Below are positions 51,864 to 59,899 of a stretch of DNA of 64,000 nucleotides, piece after piece. Numbering within the stretch: position 1 is the stretch's first letter; every line of letters starts with the position of its first letter. Source of the stretch: Kitasatospora papulosa (GTDB lineage: Bacteria; Actinomycetota; Actinomycetes; Streptomycetales; Streptomycetaceae); NCBI RefSeq assembly GCF_000717245.1, contig NZ_JNYQ01000003.1, positions 124,001 through 188,000 of the forward strand, in the 5' to 3' direction. Below the pieces are notes generated by a model, which was given only the letters and a program-made list of their open reading frames with translations, had not been told where the DNA came from and did no database searches. The position numbers and the translations under genes were made by a program.

Positions 51864-53375
51864 ATGACGAACTGGATGCGCAGGACTCTCATTCCGACGC
51901 TCTGTGCCACCGCCGTTGCCGCCGCGATGACCGCCACCCCGCCGGTCGCCCTCGCGGCCGGCGCGGGGAGCACGCCCGTGCCCCACCTCGACTGGCAACC
52001 GTGCGCCCTGCCCCCGGGCACCACCGGACCCGCCGGTCAGGAGTGCGCGATCCTGCCGGTCCCCCTCGACCACCTCCGGCCCGGCGGACGCACCGTCCCC
52101 GTCGCTGTCACGCGGCTGCTCAGCGACCGGCCGGAGAACCGGCGCGGAACCCTCGTGGTGATCCCGGGTGGTCCCGGATCGTCCGGAGTCCAGCGGCTGG
52201 CGCAGAAGGGGGCGGTGTTGCAGGAGGAACTGAAGGGCGCCTACGACCTCGTCAGTCTCGATCCGCGCGGAGTCGGCGGCAGTGTCAAGGCTCGCTGCGG
52301 CATTCCGGCGGCGGATCGCCGCCTGGTCACCCTGCGGTCGTGGCCCACGCCGGGCGGCGGGACCACGGAGAGCGCCGAGCGGTCCCGCCGGACGGCAGGG
52401 TCGTGTGCCGCGAACGGGGGCGCGGTGCTACGGTCGTTCACGACGAGGAACGAGGCCCGCGACATCGACCTCTTCCGGCAGGCTCTGGGCGAGCGCGAGG
52501 TCTCGGTCTGGGGTACCTCGTACGGTGCCTACGTGGCGGCCGTGTACGACCGGACGCACCCCGGCAGCGTCGACCGCGTGGTCCTCGACAGCACCGGGGA
52601 CCCTGATCCGTCGCGGGTGGCCCGGGGGTGGCTCGAGAACATGTCGCGCGGTGCGGCCGACCGCTTCGCGGACTTCGCGGCCTGGTCGGCGGACCCCGCG
52701 CGCGAGGCGGAGGGACTGCGGCTGGCCGCGCGGGCCGAGGACGTCGAGCCGCTGTTCCTCGCGTTGGCCGGGGAGCTGGACGGCGCTCCACGCGACTCGG
52801 GGACGCCCGGCGTGCCGCTGACCGGCAACGGGCTGAGGCAGGCGCTGCAGAACGCCCTCTACAGCGACCGGTCGTTCCCGGGGATGGCCCGTCTGATCCT
52901 GGAGGCCGGGGACCCGCAGGCCCTCCCGTCCCTGCCGCCGGACCTCGCCCAGGTCATCCCCGACGAGGACGCGTCACTCATGGTCTCGACCATCTGCAAC
53001 GACGTGCGCTGGCCCGCTCCCGGCTCCGGGTACGCGCGACGGGTGGCCGCCGACCGGGCGCGGTATCCGTTGACGGCCGGGATGCCCGTCAACGTCACCC
53101 CGTGCGCCTTCTGGAAGGACGCCCCGGCCGAGGAGCCCGCCCGGATCACCGACGAGGGGCCGTCGGACATCCTCATGGTGCAGAGCCTGCGCGATCCCGC
53201 GACCCCGTACGCCGGCGCGCTCAAGATGCGTGCGGCGCTCGGTGCCCGAGCCAGGATGGTCACCGTCGGCCAGGGCGGGCACGGGATGTATCTGGGTAAC
53301 GGCAACGAATGCGGCGACCGCGCCGTGACCCGCTTCCTCACCACCGGGCACCGCCCCGCCCATTGCGTGAACTGA
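51864..53375 (+). CDS. Secreted alpha/beta hydrolase, TAP-like peptidase
   Basis: A 503-residue exported hydrolase of the tripeptidyl-aminopeptidase group. A signal peptide ends near VALAAGA. The oxyanion loop is VVIPGGPGSSG, the nucleophile Ser is in VWGTSYGAYVAAVY, the Asp in MVQSLRDPATPY and the His in QGGHGMY. Cysteines near the C-terminus (TICND, TPCAFW, AHC) are conserved in the family. It removes peptides from secreted proteins or degrades small peptides and esters. Confidence 0.93.
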   Translation: MTNWMRRTLIPTLCATAVAAAMTATPPVALAAGAGSTPVPHLDWQPCALPPGTTGPAGQECAILPVPLDHLRPGGRTVPVAVTRLLSDRPENRRGTLVVIPGGPGSSGVQRLAQKGAVLQEELKGAYDLVSLDPRGVGGSVKARCGIPAADRRLVTLRSWPTPGGGTTESAERSRRTAGSCAANGGAVLRSFTTRNEARDIDLFRQALGEREVSVWGTSYGAYVAAVYDRTHPGSVDRVVLDSTGDPDPSRVARGWLENMSRGAADRFADFAAWSADPAREAEGLRLAARAEDVEPLFLALAGELDGAPRDSGTPGVPLTGNGLRQALQNALYSDRSFPGMARLILEAGDPQALPSLPPDLAQVIPDEDASLMVSTICNDVRWPAPGSGYARRVAADRARYPLTAGMPVNVTPCAFWKDAPAEEPARITDEGPSDILMVQSLRDPATPYAGALKMRAALGARARMVTVGQGGHGMYLGNGNECGDRAVTRFLTTGHRPAHCVN

Positions 53376-53467
53376 CCCGGCTCCTCTGTGATCCGGTCCG
53401 TCAGCGCCGCACGACAGCCGGCCCCGGCGGGGGCGGCGCGCTCACAGCCCCACGGGAGGCGGACGGC

Positions 53468-53734
53468 TCACGGGCTGTCCGCCTCCCAGGCCCAGCGCTT
53501 CGGGTCGCCTTCCACGGGCCCGTACACGGCGCTTCCTCCCGCCCCGAACTTTCCGAGCTCCGTGCCGAGCGCGGCACCCGACGCGAGGCGCTCGCCGGGC
53601 CAGCCGGTCACATCCAGGAGGAGCCCGTCCAGCGGGCCGGCCACCAGCTCCACGTAGACGCGCCCGGGGCGGGGCCCCGGATCGGGGTCGTCGTGGTCGG
53701 CGCCGTAGACGCGGCGCCTCATCAGTTCGTCCAT
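53468..53734 (-). CDS. Conserved hypothetical protein (88 aa)
   Basis: A small protein with VYVELVAGPLDGLLLDVTGW, followed by GTELGKFGAGGSAVYGPVEG. I recognise the LVGGPLDGLLLDVTG pattern as a common but unstudied Streptomyces family. It contains no catalytic motif. ATG at 53734 has GGAGG nearby. Confidence 0.7.
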   Translation of the reverse strand: MDELMRRRVYGADHDDPDPGPRPGRVYVELVAGPLDGLLLDVTGWPGERLASGAALGTELGKFGAGGSAVYGPVEGDPKRWAWEADSP

Positions 53735-53792
53735 GCCTCCAGCATCACAGTCGCCACTGACAGTCCCCGCGGTCGGCGGCGGCTCCGGTCCG

Positions 53793-54123
53793 TCACCCGC
53801 GTGCGGGCGGGCGCCAGACCGTGAAGTCGCTGATCCGGAAGTGGCTGGTGACCGTCCGGAACGCGAAGTGCCGGCTGGTGTACGGCTCAGGATCCCGGTG
53901 GTCGAACACCAGGCGCCCGTTGTTCCACCACTGCACGGTCGAACCGTCCGAGACGATCCGGACCCGGTTGGGCTCGCCGGCCCTCAGCAGGGGTTCCGTG
54001 TGGTCGAGCAGGAGTGGACGGTTGCCGGCCTCACCGACGTACCGTCGCAACCGGGAGGTGGTGTTGGAGTTGGCGCCGTAGCCGACGTAGGTTCCACTTC
54101 GGAGCCGTGCGGAACTCGCGGTT
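53793..54123 (-). pseudogene. C-terminal remnant of a DUF6250-type secreted carbohydrate-binding protein
   Basis: From about 54094 to the stop at 53793 the frame reads YVGYGANSNTTSRLRRYVGE, LLDHTEPLLRAGEPNRVRIV, WWNNGRLVFDHRDPEPYTSR and FAFRTVTSHFRISDF, the C-terminal half of a jelly-roll domain found in secreted polysaccharide-active proteins. The preceding piece NREFRTAPKW appears in another frame up to 54123, so there is also a frameshift. The N-terminal half and signal peptide are missing. Confidence 0.6.
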
Positions 54124-54242
54124 CGCGGCGCGGGCGCTACGTCGTGCCGCCCGTGCGGTGTGGCAGCGTGGAGGCGCACCCTCCGGACCACACCGTGTGG
54201 TTCAGCACCACAGGGAGGGCAGCGGTCAGCAGAGGAGAGAAC

Positions 54243-54665
54243 ATGTCGAAGCCGCCCCTTCCCGATGCCGCGGTCACCATGCTGCGCAAGCCCAACCCGG
54301 CTGTGATCGCGACCCTCCGTTCGGACGGGCAGCCGGTGTCCACGGCCACCTGGTACCTCTGGGACGACGGCCGGGTGCTGGTCAACATGGACGAGGGCCG
54401 CAAGCGCCTCGACCATGTGCGCCGGGACTCCCGCGTCACCCTGACGGTGCTCGACGACTCCGACTGGTACACCCATGTGACGCTGATCGGGCGTGTCGTC
54501 GAGATCAGCGACGACGAGGGCCTGGCCGGCATCGACCGGCTGTCACAGCAGTACCTCGGCCGGCCCTATGCGGAGCGTGACCGCGGCCGGGTGAACGCCT
54601 GGATCGAGATCGACCGCTGGCACGGCTGGGGCGGCTTCCGGGACAGCTCCCAGGCGGCGACCTGA
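54243..54665 (+). CDS. PPOX-class F420-dependent oxidoreductase
   Basis: A 140-residue split-barrel protein typical of the actinobacterial F420-dependent PPOX class: MLRKPNPAVIATLRSDGQPV, STATWYLWDDGRVLVNMDEG, RKRLDHVRRDSRVTL and GRPYAERDRGRVNAWIEIDR. It would reduce or oxidise small molecules with F420. ATG at 54243 follows AGAGGAGAG. Confidence 0.93.
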   Translation: MSKPPLPDAAVTMLRKPNPAVIATLRSDGQPVSTATWYLWDDGRVLVNMDEGRKRLDHVRRDSRVTLTVLDDSDWYTHVTLIGRVVEISDDEGLAGIDRLSQQYLGRPYAERDRGRVNAWIEIDRWHGWGGFRDSSQAAT

Positions 54666-55084
54666 TTCTCCCGGCCGGACTTCGGCGCACGACCCGGTCG
54701 ACGGCGCGTCAGGGCGTCGCGCCGTGTCCGGTCGGCGCACGACGAACGCGTCAGTCACCGGCCGGGGGCTGACGGCATCCGGTGCACGGCAGTCGTCCTC
54801 ACCGCCTGTCGGGACGGGCGGCGCGTCGTCCGGCGACGGCACCCGGGAGCGCGCGGGCCGATCCGACACCGGCGTCCAGGTCGACGTCATCCTCCAGCGG
54901 TGCCGTCACGGTTCCTGGACCGTCGCTCCACCCGATCTCCCGGAACAGGATTCGACGCCGTTTCATGGAACCGATCCACTGAGACAGAACCTGGACATGC
55001 ACGCGATCATTTCAAGATCGCCTCGGCTCTAGTGTCGTCGGTGTCAGCAGGAAGTACCGCAACCGACAGCCGCTGGAGATCAAG
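54666..55084. other. Intergenic region before lipoprotein gene
   Basis: About 420 bases. A minus-strand frame of 55 codons (54799-54966, starting MKRRRILFREIGWSDGPGTV) is the only faintly protein-like item, and I do not accept it without homology support. The lipoprotein promoter probably lies near CTCTAGTGTCG (55027-55037). Confidence 0.4.
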
Positions 55085-55759
55085 ATGCGCTCGCGTTCCG
55101 CCCGTCTCGCCGTCGCCGCCGCGGCGGTGGCCGCCCTCGCCGCCACCGCCACCGCCTGCGGACCCGAGGACACCACGGACACGAGCAGTTCCGCGGCCTC
55201 CTCCGCCACCACCGCCCCCTCTGCCGGTGAAGGCGGCGACGCCCCTTCCACCAGCGGCAGCACGGCGAGTGGCGACAAGTCCAGTGGATCCGGCTCCAGC
55301 GGATCCAGCGACAAGAGCGGCTCCGGCGGCAGCGGGGACAAGAGCGGTTACGGGCAGTCCTGCGGTACCAACGACCTGGAGTTCACGGTCACCGCGGAGT
55401 CCCAGGCCGGCGGGTACTACCTCGTCACCGCCAAGGCCAAGTCCGGCATCACCTGCTACCTGGACGTCAACACCCCGAGCGTCTCCTTCGGTTCCGGTGC
55501 CGACGGCGTCGCCTCCCCCGTCGGGCAGGGCGGCGAGGACCCCATCGAACTCACCGGCTCCGCCGTGGCGTACACCGGAATCAACCCCAAGACCACGAAC
55601 ACCGACGGCGGCAAGGAATTCGAGAACGTCATCATCGCCGTCACGGAGGACGACCCCGACCCCGCCGAGCTCGAGCTCCCCGACACGGCCACCGTCGACA
55701 AGCCCATCGTCACCAACTGGTCCACCAAGCGCAACGAGACCGTCCCCCGCATCGTCTGA
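55085..55759 (+). CDS. DUF4232-type lipoprotein
   Basis: A 224-residue secreted lipoprotein. The signal ends in a lipobox ATATAC with the lipid-anchoring Cys at residue 25. A 65-residue Ser/Gly/Lys-rich linker follows, then a DUF4232-like beta domain (CGTNDLEFTVTAESQAGGYY, KAKSGITCYLDVNTPSV) with a pair of cysteines that probably form a disulfide. Function is unknown. ATG at 55085 follows GGAGATC. Confidence 0.88.
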   Translation: MRSRSARLAVAAAAVAALAATATACGPEDTTDTSSSAASSATTAPSAGEGGDAPSTSGSTASGDKSSGSGSSGSSDKSGSGGSGDKSGYGQSCGTNDLEFTVTAESQAGGYYLVTAKAKSGITCYLDVNTPSVSFGSGADGVASPVGQGGEDPIELTGSAVAYTGINPKTTNTDGGKEFENVIIAVTEDDPDPAELELPDTATVDKPIVTNWSTKRNETVPRIV

Positions 55760-55821
55760 CGAACCGGTTCGCAGCGCCCGGAACACGAGGGCACCCGGGC
55801 GATCGGGGTGCGGCACGGTGT

Positions 55822-56766
55822 TCATTTCGACTCGAGCCGCCCCAGGGGGTGCGAACCATCCATGAGGACCGCCTTCGCCGACTCCCAGTCGGAGTGGTCG
55901 GTCCCGGTGACATGGCGCAGGTAGGCGAGGGTGACCTGCTGGACGAAAGCGACGCGGCCGGGGTCCTCGTCGGTGGTCTCCGCCGCCTCGTAGCCGGAGA
56001 TGCCCCCGAGGGAGTGCTGACCGCCGTGGACCGTCAGCAGGCTCTTGCCGCCGGGGCTGAGGGTGTACGGGTCGGTCGTCCAGGACGGCCCCCGGGTGGA
56101 GAGCGGGAGTTCGTCCTCGTCCCCGGCGACGACGAGGCAGGGTGCGGTCACGTGGGCGAAGTCCTGGCCGCGCAGCCAGGGAGCGTGCTCCAGGGCGAAG
56201 GGGGTCAGCTCGTCGCCTCCCTTGCCGGCCGTGGCCAGCTGGACAGCGGCCATGACGCGGTGGTCCGACATGTCCCACGTGGTTCCGGTTACCGGGTCGG
56301 TCACACGCAGGCCGACGAGGATGCCGGCGGTCTGGCCGCCGAAGGAGTGCCCTGCCGCGACGACACGGCTGTGATCCACCCGGCCGGCCAGTCCGGGCAC
56401 GGACGCCTCCAGGACGTCGAGGTCGTCGAGGATCCGCCGCATGTCCTGGACGCGGTAGCGCCACAGGTGCGGCCTGCGGGGGTCGTCGCGCGCGACGACG
56501 TCGAGGCGCCGGGAGTCGAGGTGGGTGGCCCGGATCACCACGAAGCCGTGGGATGCCCAGTGGTCGACCAGTGGTGCGTAGCCGTCCAGGTTCGATCCGA
56601 ACCCGTGCGCGAACAGCACGATCGGCAGACGGGTTCCGGTCACCGGGGCGGAGACGCGTACGTGCAGGTCCTCGCCGCGCCGGGGCGCGGGCAGTATGAG
56701 GGGTCCGACCGACACGGTCGGGGTGGAGGCGGGACCGGTGAGACCGGTCGTCCTGTACGTGGTCAT
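55822..56766 (-). CDS. Alpha/beta hydrolase (PAF-acetylhydrolase/chlorophyllase-like)
   Basis: A 314-residue cytoplasmic hydrolase. The oxyanion region is VLFAHGFGSNLDGY, the nucleophile Ser lies in VAAGHSFGGQTAG, the Asp in VVAGDEDELP and the His in VHGGQHSLGG. This is the dienelactone/PAF-acetylhydrolase-like group of esterases. ATG at 56766 follows GGAAGAGAG. It is divergent from a MerR gene with a perfect MerR-type dyad between them, so MerR control of the esterase is likely. Confidence 0.92.
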   Translation of the reverse strand: MTTYRTTGLTGPASTPTVSVGPLILPAPRRGEDLHVRVSAPVTGTRLPIVLFAHGFGSNLDGYAPLVDHWASHGFVVIRATHLDSRRLDVVARDDPRRPHLWRYRVQDMRRILDDLDVLEASVPGLAGRVDHSRVVAAGHSFGGQTAGILVGLRVTDPVTGTTWDMSDHRVMAAVQLATAGKGGDELTPFALEHAPWLRGQDFAHVTAPCLVVAGDEDELPLSTRGPSWTTDPYTLSPGGKSLLTVHGGQHSLGGISGYEAAETTDEDPGRVAFVQQVTLAYLRHVTGTDHSDWESAKAVLMDGSHPLGRLESK

Positions 56767-56908
56767 GGTTGGCTCTCTTCCGGATGCGATGCGGTCAGGC
56801 TCTGTCCCGGTGGCGGACGCGTTCGTACGCACCGGTGCGATCCTGTGCGGGCCGGCGACCGGACCGGAGAGAGTCCCCCGGCCCGGCGCACGTCGGTTAC
56901 GCTAGAAC

Positions 56909-56924
56909 CTGACGTTGACGTCAG
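56909..56924. promoter_or_regulatory. MerR-type operator
   Basis: CTGACGT (56909-56915) and ACGTCAG (56918-56924) form a perfect 7-2-7 dyad, located between the divergent hydrolase and MerR genes, 37 bases before the conserved MerR region. Sites of this shape normally lie in the long spacer of MerR-controlled promoters. Confidence 0.65.
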
Positions 56925-56961
56925 AGTCAAGTAGCTCGACGGAGGCCATGGAGGAGGCACG

Positions 56962-57342
56962 ATCCGCATCGGTGAACTCGCCGCCCGTACCGGCGTCAGT
57001 GTCCGGGCCCTGCGCTACTACGAGGAGCAGGACCTGCTCGACGCGGAGCGCAGCCCGAGCGGCCAGCGGCACTACCCCGAGAGCGCTGTGGACCAGGTCC
57101 AGCTGATCCAGCAGCTGTACGCCGCCGGGCTGTCCAGCAGGACGATCGTCGAGCTCATGCCATCCGTGGTCGGGGGCCGCGCCACTCCCGCGCTGCTCGA
57201 TCGCCTGGCGGAGGAGCGCGAGCTCGTCGAACGGCGCGTCACCGACCTCGTCCATGCCCGGGCCCGACTCGACTCGGTGATCGCGGATACCACCAGCAAC
57301 ATGCGCACCGGTGCCTCCTGTGGGCGAGGGGCCACCGCCTGA
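56962..57342 (+). CDS. MerR-family regulator lacking a standard start codon
   Basis: The conserved N-terminus RIGELAARTGVSVRALRYYE, wing RSPSGQRHYPESAVDQVQL and dimerisation helix are all in one frame ending at 57342. That frame has a stop at 56932-56934 and no ATG, GTG or TTG before 57088, which lies after the helix-turn-helix. The residue where homologues have Met is ATC (56962-56964), placed 4 bases after GGAGGAGG. Either a rare ATC start is used, an ATG has mutated, or a one-base deletion separates the ATG at 56948 from the frame. The 126-residue length is normal for a small MerR. Confidence 0.7.
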   Translation: MRIGELAARTGVSVRALRYYEEQDLLDAERSPSGQRHYPESAVDQVQLIQQLYAAGLSSRTIVELMPSVVGGRATPALLDRLAEERELVERRVTDLVHARARLDSVIADTTSNMRTGASCGRGATA

Positions 57343-57617
57343 CACCCGTCCCTCGTGATCACGGTGGTCGACGGCCGGGCCGGACGACGGCTCCCCTGCT
57401 GACACCGCCGGGGTTCTCCGAGCAGCGGGGGCCGGCCGGCCGGCCCACCGACGCGGTGAACGGTCGAAGTTCGGAAGCCGGCTGGCGTTTCGGGGTGCGC
57501 CGCACCGCCTCCGTGGGTGACGGTGGAAGTCCTTCGGAGTGCGCCGTGGCCTCTGCCGCCGGGGCCGCTCCGAGGGCAGGGAATCCGGCCTGGAACCGGC
57601 ACTGCTGAGGAGGCTTC

Positions 57618-58049
57618 ATGAACTGGACACTCGAGGTGGTCCCGGTCCCCGTCACCGACATGGACCGGGCGAAGGCGTTCTACACCGAGAAGGTGGGCTT
57701 CAAACTGGACCTGGACGACGAGGTGGCACCGGGCGTGCGCATCATCCAGATGACCCCGCCGGGGTCGCGGTGCTCGATCGCCCTCCTGCAGGGGATGCCG
57801 CCGTTCCCCGGAGAGCGCGCGATGGCTCCGGGCGCACTCCAGGGCCTCCAGGTCTGCGTGACGGACATCGAGGCCGCCCGCGAGGAGCTGACGGGCCGGG
57901 GCGTGGACGTCTCCCCGATCCGGCACGTGGGCGCGACGGGCTGGGAGGAGGGCAAGGGGGACACCTGGAATTCGTTCATGTCCTTCACCGATCCGGACGG
58001 CAACGGGTGGATGGTTCAGGAAGCCCCTTCGGAGCTGTCCGCCCGCTGA
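57618..58049 (+). CDS. VOC-family (glyoxalase-like) protein
   Basis: A 143-residue vicinal oxygen chelate protein: VPVPVTDMDRAKAFYTEKVG opens the first unit, LQVCVTDIEAAREELTGRGV the second, and SFTDPDGNGWMVQEAP is the classical last strand with the metal-binding Glu. It may be a dioxygenase, lyase or resistance protein. ATG at 57618 follows TGAGGAGG. Confidence 0.93.
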   Translation: MNWTLEVVPVPVTDMDRAKAFYTEKVGFKLDLDDEVAPGVRIIQMTPPGSRCSIALLQGMPPFPGERAMAPGALQGLQVCVTDIEAAREELTGRGVDVSPIRHVGATGWEEGKGDTWNSFMSFTDPDGNGWMVQEAPSELSAR

Positions 58050-58101
58050 CCCTCGGCCCGCCGGCACGACCGCCGCGGTCGGCGGTGGCCGATCGCCGTG
58101 C

Positions 58102-58851
58102 TCAGTGCTTCAGGCTCGACATCAGGTCACGCATGTCACTGATCATGGCAGCCTGGTACGGGGCCGGGTCAGGGACATCCGGTTCGTCACCGGCCCCGTC
58201 GTCGCCGTGGCCGTCGCTCTCGTAGAGCGTGGTCGCGGTGAGGCTGAGTGAGAGGACCGCTCCGCCCTCCAGCACGCGGAGCTCCGTGTCACCCTCGTCC
58301 CTGGTCAGCAGATACGCCTTGTCGCCGAGGACGGGTACGGTCTCCAGCTTCGCCTCCGGTTCGAACCCGAGGTCCGTCACCCGGCGCTGCGCCTCGAACT
58401 CGACCCCGGGATCGGTCTCCTTGTGCAGTGCGACGGCTATGCCGACGGTGTACTCGATGGACCAGCCGCCCTCGGCCGACTCCTCCCCTGCCCGGGAACG
58501 AAGAGGAATGTAGCACTGGATCCGGTCGAGGGCGGCATGCTGCAGCAGCCCTGTTCCGAGATCTCGGTCGGCCGTCCTCGGTGCGATCGCCGCGCCGAGA
58601 GACTTCAACCGCAGGGACGGACAAGGGTCCTGGTCGAGCCGGTACCCGTGCATGTCCGGACGCCGGTCGCCCGGTCCGTGGACCGACAGCGCCGCCGTCC
58701 AGAGGACCGACGCCATGGCCATACCGCCCAGACCCCACAGCCATGGCTTTCGGTGACGAGGTCCCCCTGCGGCATCTTGGGCGAAACCGTCCATCACCTC
58801 GCGGGTACCGGCCGCGCCGAGCTCCCCTGCCATCTCCGGCTCGGAAATCAT
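58102..58851 (-). CDS. Membrane-anchored hypothetical protein
   Basis: A 249-residue protein with a short cytoplasmic part, one membrane helix at about residues 38-58 (LWGLGGMAMASVLWTAALSV) and an extracytoplasmic domain with CPSLRLKSLGAAIAPR and two cysteines that may form a disulfide. The pattern is common in Streptomyces but has no name I know. ATG at 58851 follows GAGGAGG. Acidic Asp/Glu-rich stretch near residues 218-232. Confidence 0.75.
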   Translation of the reverse strand: MISEPEMAGELGAAGTREVMDGFAQDAAGGPRHRKPWLWGLGGMAMASVLWTAALSVHGPGDRRPDMHGYRLDQDPCPSLRLKSLGAAIAPRTADRDLGTGLLQHAALDRIQCYIPLRSRAGEESAEGGWSIEYTVGIAVALHKETDPGVEFEAQRRVTDLGFEPEAKLETVPVLGDKAYLLTRDEGDTELRVLEGGAVLSLSLTATTLYESDGHGDDGAGDEPDVPDPAPYQAAMISDMRDLMSSLKH

Positions 58852-58952
58852 TGCACCTCCTCAAGCCGCGCCTCCCGGCCCCTCATGGTAGACGCGGCGT
58901 CCCTTGTGCGGCCGGGCGGACCGATGCTGTGGTGTCGCCCGGCCCGGGGAGA

Positions 58953-59720
58953 TCAGGCGTAGGGATCGAAGGGGATTCCGGCAGGACGGGCCTTCTCCAG
59001 GTGGGCGCCGAAATTCCCGTCCTTGAGGCCGAAGACCGCGCTGCCGAAGTTCGCCTGCACCAGCTTGTCCCGCAGGCCGGCGGGGTAGCCGTTCCACCCG
59101 ACGAGGGTGGGGAACCGCCAGTCGTGGTAGTGGTTCTCCGGCGGTTCGTCGTTCGAGTTGGCGGGGCGGAAGCAGTGGGTTCCGATTCCGTCCTTGTGGT
59201 ACACGACCTTGGGATGGGTTCCGTCCCATCTGATCTGGTCGCGGTTGTAGATGTCGAAGTCTCCGTGGGCGGAGGTGGACACGTAGCGGGCCTCGTTGTT
59301 CTGGATCCAGACGACGACGTGCTCCCAGTCGTGCCGGTGCCCGCCGAGACCGCTGCCGGCCACCGCCTGGTCCTTCTCGAAGTAGAGCCCGTACATCACC
59401 GCGCACCAGCCGTTGTTGCACAGGGAACGGGAGTAGCCGTTCGTGTTGTCCAGATCAACGGCGTCACGGCAGCTGCCGTTGACCGCACCTGTGGTGTTGA
59501 GGCCGGGAGCGATGGTTCCGTCGGGGCCGATCGCCGGCGTCGGATAGCAGCCGTCCGTGTCGTAGTCGAACGCCGGCTGATAGGCCTGCTCCATGGCGTC
59601 CGCGGAGGCGGGCAAGGCCGCCGGCGGGGCGGCGAACGCGCTGCCGGCGGTGGCGACGACCAGAGCGACGGCACTGGTGACGACGAGTATGCCCTTGCGG
59701 ATCGGGGCGCTGCTTCTCAC
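58953..59720 (-). CDS. NPP1 family (Nep1-like, NLP) secreted protein
   Basis: A 255-residue exported protein of the necrosis- and ethylene-inducing peptide family. A signal peptide (LVVTSAVALVVATAGSAFAA) precedes the domain with the diagnostic heptapeptide GHRHDWE at about residue 131, which binds the metal needed for toxicity. Cys pairs (DGCYPT, GSCRDA, NNGWCAVMY) suggest disulfides. Plant-pathogen NLPs bind sphingolipid head groups and lyse plant cells; the role in soil Streptomyces is not known. GTG at 59720 follows GGAGGACT. Confidence 0.93.
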   Translation of the reverse strand: MRSSAPIRKGILVVTSAVALVVATAGSAFAAPPAALPASADAMEQAYQPAFDYDTDGCYPTPAIGPDGTIAPGLNTTGAVNGSCRDAVDLDNTNGYSRSLCNNGWCAVMYGLYFEKDQAVAGSGLGGHRHDWEHVVVWIQNNEARYVSTSAHGDFDIYNRDQIRWDGTHPKVVYHKDGIGTHCFRPANSNDEPPENHYHDWRFPTLVGWNGYPAGLRDKLVQANFGSAVFGLKDGNFGAHLEKARPAGIPFDPYA

Positions 59721-59899
59721 TGAGTCCTCCCGGTGGGCGCGTGTCTGTGGGGGGGGCACGCGGCTACGCCTGGCATGCCCATCGCAATCACTTTGAACCC
59801 TGTGAACGAACGCCTGCTGAAGTCGAGTTGGCGAAAGCACGCCGGTGGAAGTGACGTCAGCCGACGGGTGGGCAGGGCCTCGCGGGCAGCTGTCCGCGC

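Noticed and set aside
54799..54966. 55-codon minus-strand frame starting MKRRRILFREIGWSDG
   Set aside because: No ribosome site, an Arg-rich tail and no recognised family. Homology would be needed to accept it.
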